From: Leuconostoc miyukkimchii
Lineage (GTDB): Bacteria; Bacillota; Bacilli; Lactobacillales; Lactobacillaceae
Length of the DNA: 64,000 bases
Direction: 5' to 3'
Assembly: GCF_019656055.1 (NCBI RefSeq)
Contig: NZ_BPKY01000007.1
Coordinates: 122,328-186,327, forward strand
Positions 63,161-64,000 of this stretch are shown in pieces. The translations under genes and the position numbers were made by a program. Every line of letters starts with the position of its first letter. The first letter of the stretch is position 1. The notes beneath the pieces were generated by a model, which was not told the origin of the DNA, did not search any database, and saw only the letters and a program-made list of their open reading frames with translations.

Positions 63161-63169
63161 ATTGTATCA
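63161..63169 (-). promoter_or_regulatory. Extended -10 directly before acpS
   Basis: Minus strand TGA plus TACAAT, hexamer 63161-63166, six bases from the ATG at 63154. Lies in the end of the small ORF. Confidence 0.4.
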
Positions 63170-63178
63170 AAATGTATC

Positions 63179-63301
63179 TCATTCACCAAACTGATTATCC
63201 ACTTGATTAACAACTTTAGAATTTAATAGTTCGTTTAAATTTAAATGTATACCTTTCACCATTAAAAAGCACAATAAAGTTGTAAATGATTGATTCTTCA
63301 T
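63179..63301 (-). CDS. Small ORF, 40 aa, upstream of acpS
   Basis: Not in longer gene predictions. ATG at 63301 with AGGAG eight bases upstream, behind a good promoter; 40 codons (MKNQSFTTLLCFLMVKG, then HLNLNELLNSKVVNQ) ending 24 bases before acpS. One short hydrophobic stretch, no recognised family. The strong initiation region makes translation likely. May be a small protein or a leader for acpS-alr-mazF. Confidence 0.55.
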   Translation of the reverse strand: MKNQSFTTLLCFLMVKGIHLNLNELLNSKVVNQVDNQFGE

Positions 63302-63335
63302 AAGAAATTCTCCTATTAATTTAGTTAATAAAAAA

Positions 63336-63364
63336 ATTGTAAGATGAATGAAGAGTTAAATCAA
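63336..63364 (-). promoter_or_regulatory. Promoter of the smORF-acpS-alr-mazF unit
   Basis: Minus strand TTGATT, 17-base spacer, TACAAT; about 28 bases to the small-ORF ATG after the expected start. Confidence 0.65.
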
Positions 63365-63459
63365 TATAAATAGCCTAACAGGTTATTTTTTTGGCATAAT
63401 TGGTAAATAACATTATTCATAGTACACCATATTAATGTAATGCATATTTAATCAGTACT

Positions 63460-63497
63460 AAAAAAGTTGTAGTATCTAATAGATACTACAACTTTTT
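63460..63497 (-). terminator. Terminator of the tRNA cluster
   Basis: AAAAAGTTGTAGTATCT / AGATACTACAACTTTTT, 17 base pairs with a short loop, right after the last tRNA. Confidence 0.9.
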
Positions 63498-63499
63498 AA

Positions 63500-63583
63500 T
63501 GCCGTCGGTGGGAGTCGAACCCACACGGTGTTGCCACCACTGGATTTTGAGTCCAGCGCGTCTGCCAATTCCGCCACAACGGC
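63500..63583 (-). tRNA. tRNA-Leu(CAA), second copy
   Basis: Identical to 39554-39637 in all 84 bases; anticodon loop CTCAAAA. Last gene of the cluster Val-Asp-Trp-His-Leu read on the minus strand. Confidence 0.97.
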
Positions 63584-63608
63584 TAATACAAAGCACTAAG
63601 GCTTATAG

Positions 63609-63682
63609 GGCGGTAGAAGGGGATCGAACCCTCGTATGCTGGATCCACAAACCAGTGTGTTAACCACTTCACCACTACCGCC
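63609..63682 (-). tRNA. tRNA-His(GTG)
   Basis: Anticodon loop TTGTGGA; acceptor GGCGGTAG with matching CTACCGCC including the extra 5' G-C pair typical of tRNA-His; T-loop GGGTTCGATCCCC. Ends may shift by one base. Confidence 0.95.
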
Positions 63683-63686
63683 ATGG

Positions 63687-63757
63687 CAGGGATAGAGGGA
63701 ATCGAACCCACATCAACGGTTTTGGAGACCGCTATTCTACCGTTTAACTATATCCCT
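63687..63757 (-). tRNA. tRNA-Trp(CCA)
   Basis: 71 bases, acceptor AGGGATA / TATCCCT, anticodon loop CTCCAAA, T-loop GGGTTCGATTCCC. Confidence 0.96.
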
Positions 63758-63771
63758 ACAATCATAAATAA

Positions 63772-63851
63772 AATCAGCTAACGCTGAAATAACATGGTGA
63801 GGAGTCGCACCTCACGATAACACTGGCTTGTTCATGTCTGTCAGTAATTAG
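63772..63851 (-). other. tRNA-like remnant or hairpin spacer
   Basis: Between tRNA-Asp and tRNA-Trp, where other Firmicutes carry further tRNAs. Minus strand has a T-arm look-alike (TGAGG-TGCGACT-CCTCA) but the loop lacks TTCGA, and no anticodon or matching acceptor exists. Outer pieces pair instead: GCTAA..CTGA with TCAG..TTAGC, and ACATG with CATGT. Probably a decayed tRNA or a folded spacer. Confidence 0.35.
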
Positions 63852-63925
63852 CGGTCACAGCGGGGCTCGAACCCGCGATCTCCTGCGTGACAGGCAGGCG
63901 TCCTAACCAACTAGACCATGCGACC
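63852..63925 (-). tRNA. tRNA-Asp(GTC)
   Basis: 74 bases, acceptor GGTCGCA / TGTGACC with one G.U, anticodon loop CTGTCAC, T-loop GGGTTCGAGCCCC. Confidence 0.96.
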
Positions 63926-63927
63926 AA

Positions 63928-64000
63928 TGGACGCTACAGGGATCGAACCTGTGACCCCCTGCTTGTAAGGCAGGTGCTCTCCCAGCTGAGCTAAGCGTCC
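63928..64000 (-). tRNA. tRNA-Val(TAC)
   Basis: 73 bases, complete to the window edge: acceptor GGACGCT / AGCGTCC, anticodon loop CTTACAA, T-loop AGGTTCGATCCCT. The cluster probably continues beyond the window. Confidence 0.95.

Noticed and set aside
1..64000. CRISPR array or prophage
   Set aside because: No regularly spaced repeats, cas genes, integrase or phage structural genes were found.

Overview
The window (64 kb, low G+C) reads as ordinary chromosome of a heterofermentative lactic acid bacterium. My best guess is Leuconostoc or a close relative. This rests on recognised protein families and gene order: degradative-type HMG-CoA reductase, two adjacent manganese uptake systems, a comG pseudopilus operon followed by a YtxK-type methyltransferase and ackA, rsmG-parA-parB-DUF951-ychF, acpS-alr-mazF, and a tRNA cluster at the right edge. 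No database search was possible, so the genus is an inference. There is no prophage, no CRISPR array and no intact mobile element; the only mobile-element trace is a decayed IS3/IS150-type transposase end near 2.5-2.84 kb.

Layout. 0-2.9 kb: oligoendopeptidase F, a 5'-truncated ORF, a small two-helix protein and the IS remnant. 2.9-6.2 kb: two candidate lipid/undecaprenyl-phosphate transport membrane proteins (DUF368 and VTT/DedA-like), then a PadR-DUF1700-DUF4097 envelope-sensing operon. 6.2-8.8 kb: thiMDE thiazole/pyrimidine salvage behind a TPP riboswitch with its own attenuator. 8.8-12 kb: small unknowns and a MoxR-AAA/VWA-metallopeptidase pair. 12-20.6 kb: NAD(P)-binding protein, class B PBP, YfhO membrane protein, GreA, a CcpA-controlled sugar transporter, and an MltG-like/glucosaminidase fusion. 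20.7-28.9 kb: ackA, ytxK-like gene, comGG-GA, pgi, nagB with tandem GntR/NagR operators. 29-39.3 kb: dacA with a two-component system, a DUF1129-type protein, ychF, DUF951, parB, parA, rsmG, an orphan plus-strand leader-like RNA, an OppA-like binding protein and a 69-residue protein. 39.5-46 kb: metal homeostasis (CzrA-type ArsR, UspA, MntH, CDF exporter, PsaA-like Mn ABC transporter). 46.4-50.7 kb: Sir2, mevalonate-linked genes, Ppx, YbaN. 50.8-58.2 kb: cell-wall genes (LCP, FemX-like, two LysM-CAP proteins around a dead NlpC/P60-like protein), FabH. 58.2-64 kb: valS with T-box, orphan mazF, alr, acpS preceded by a 40-codon small ORF, and tRNAs Leu, His, Trp, Asp, Val.

The most interesting signals are: (1) an isolated promoter / 14-codon TTG ORF / G.U-biased hairpin / terminator unit at 36966-37132 with no downstream gene; (2) five genes (a sixth is possible) without a ribosome binding site whose -10 hexamer lies exactly six bases before the start codon, implying leaderless mRNAs; (3) a three-gene secreted-wall cluster with an EF-hand triplet and a catalytically dead NlpC/P60 protein; (4) an MltG-like protein that seems to have lost its catalytic Glu but gained a glucosaminidase domain; (5) two unrelated ABC binding proteins that both lack the lipobox cysteine.
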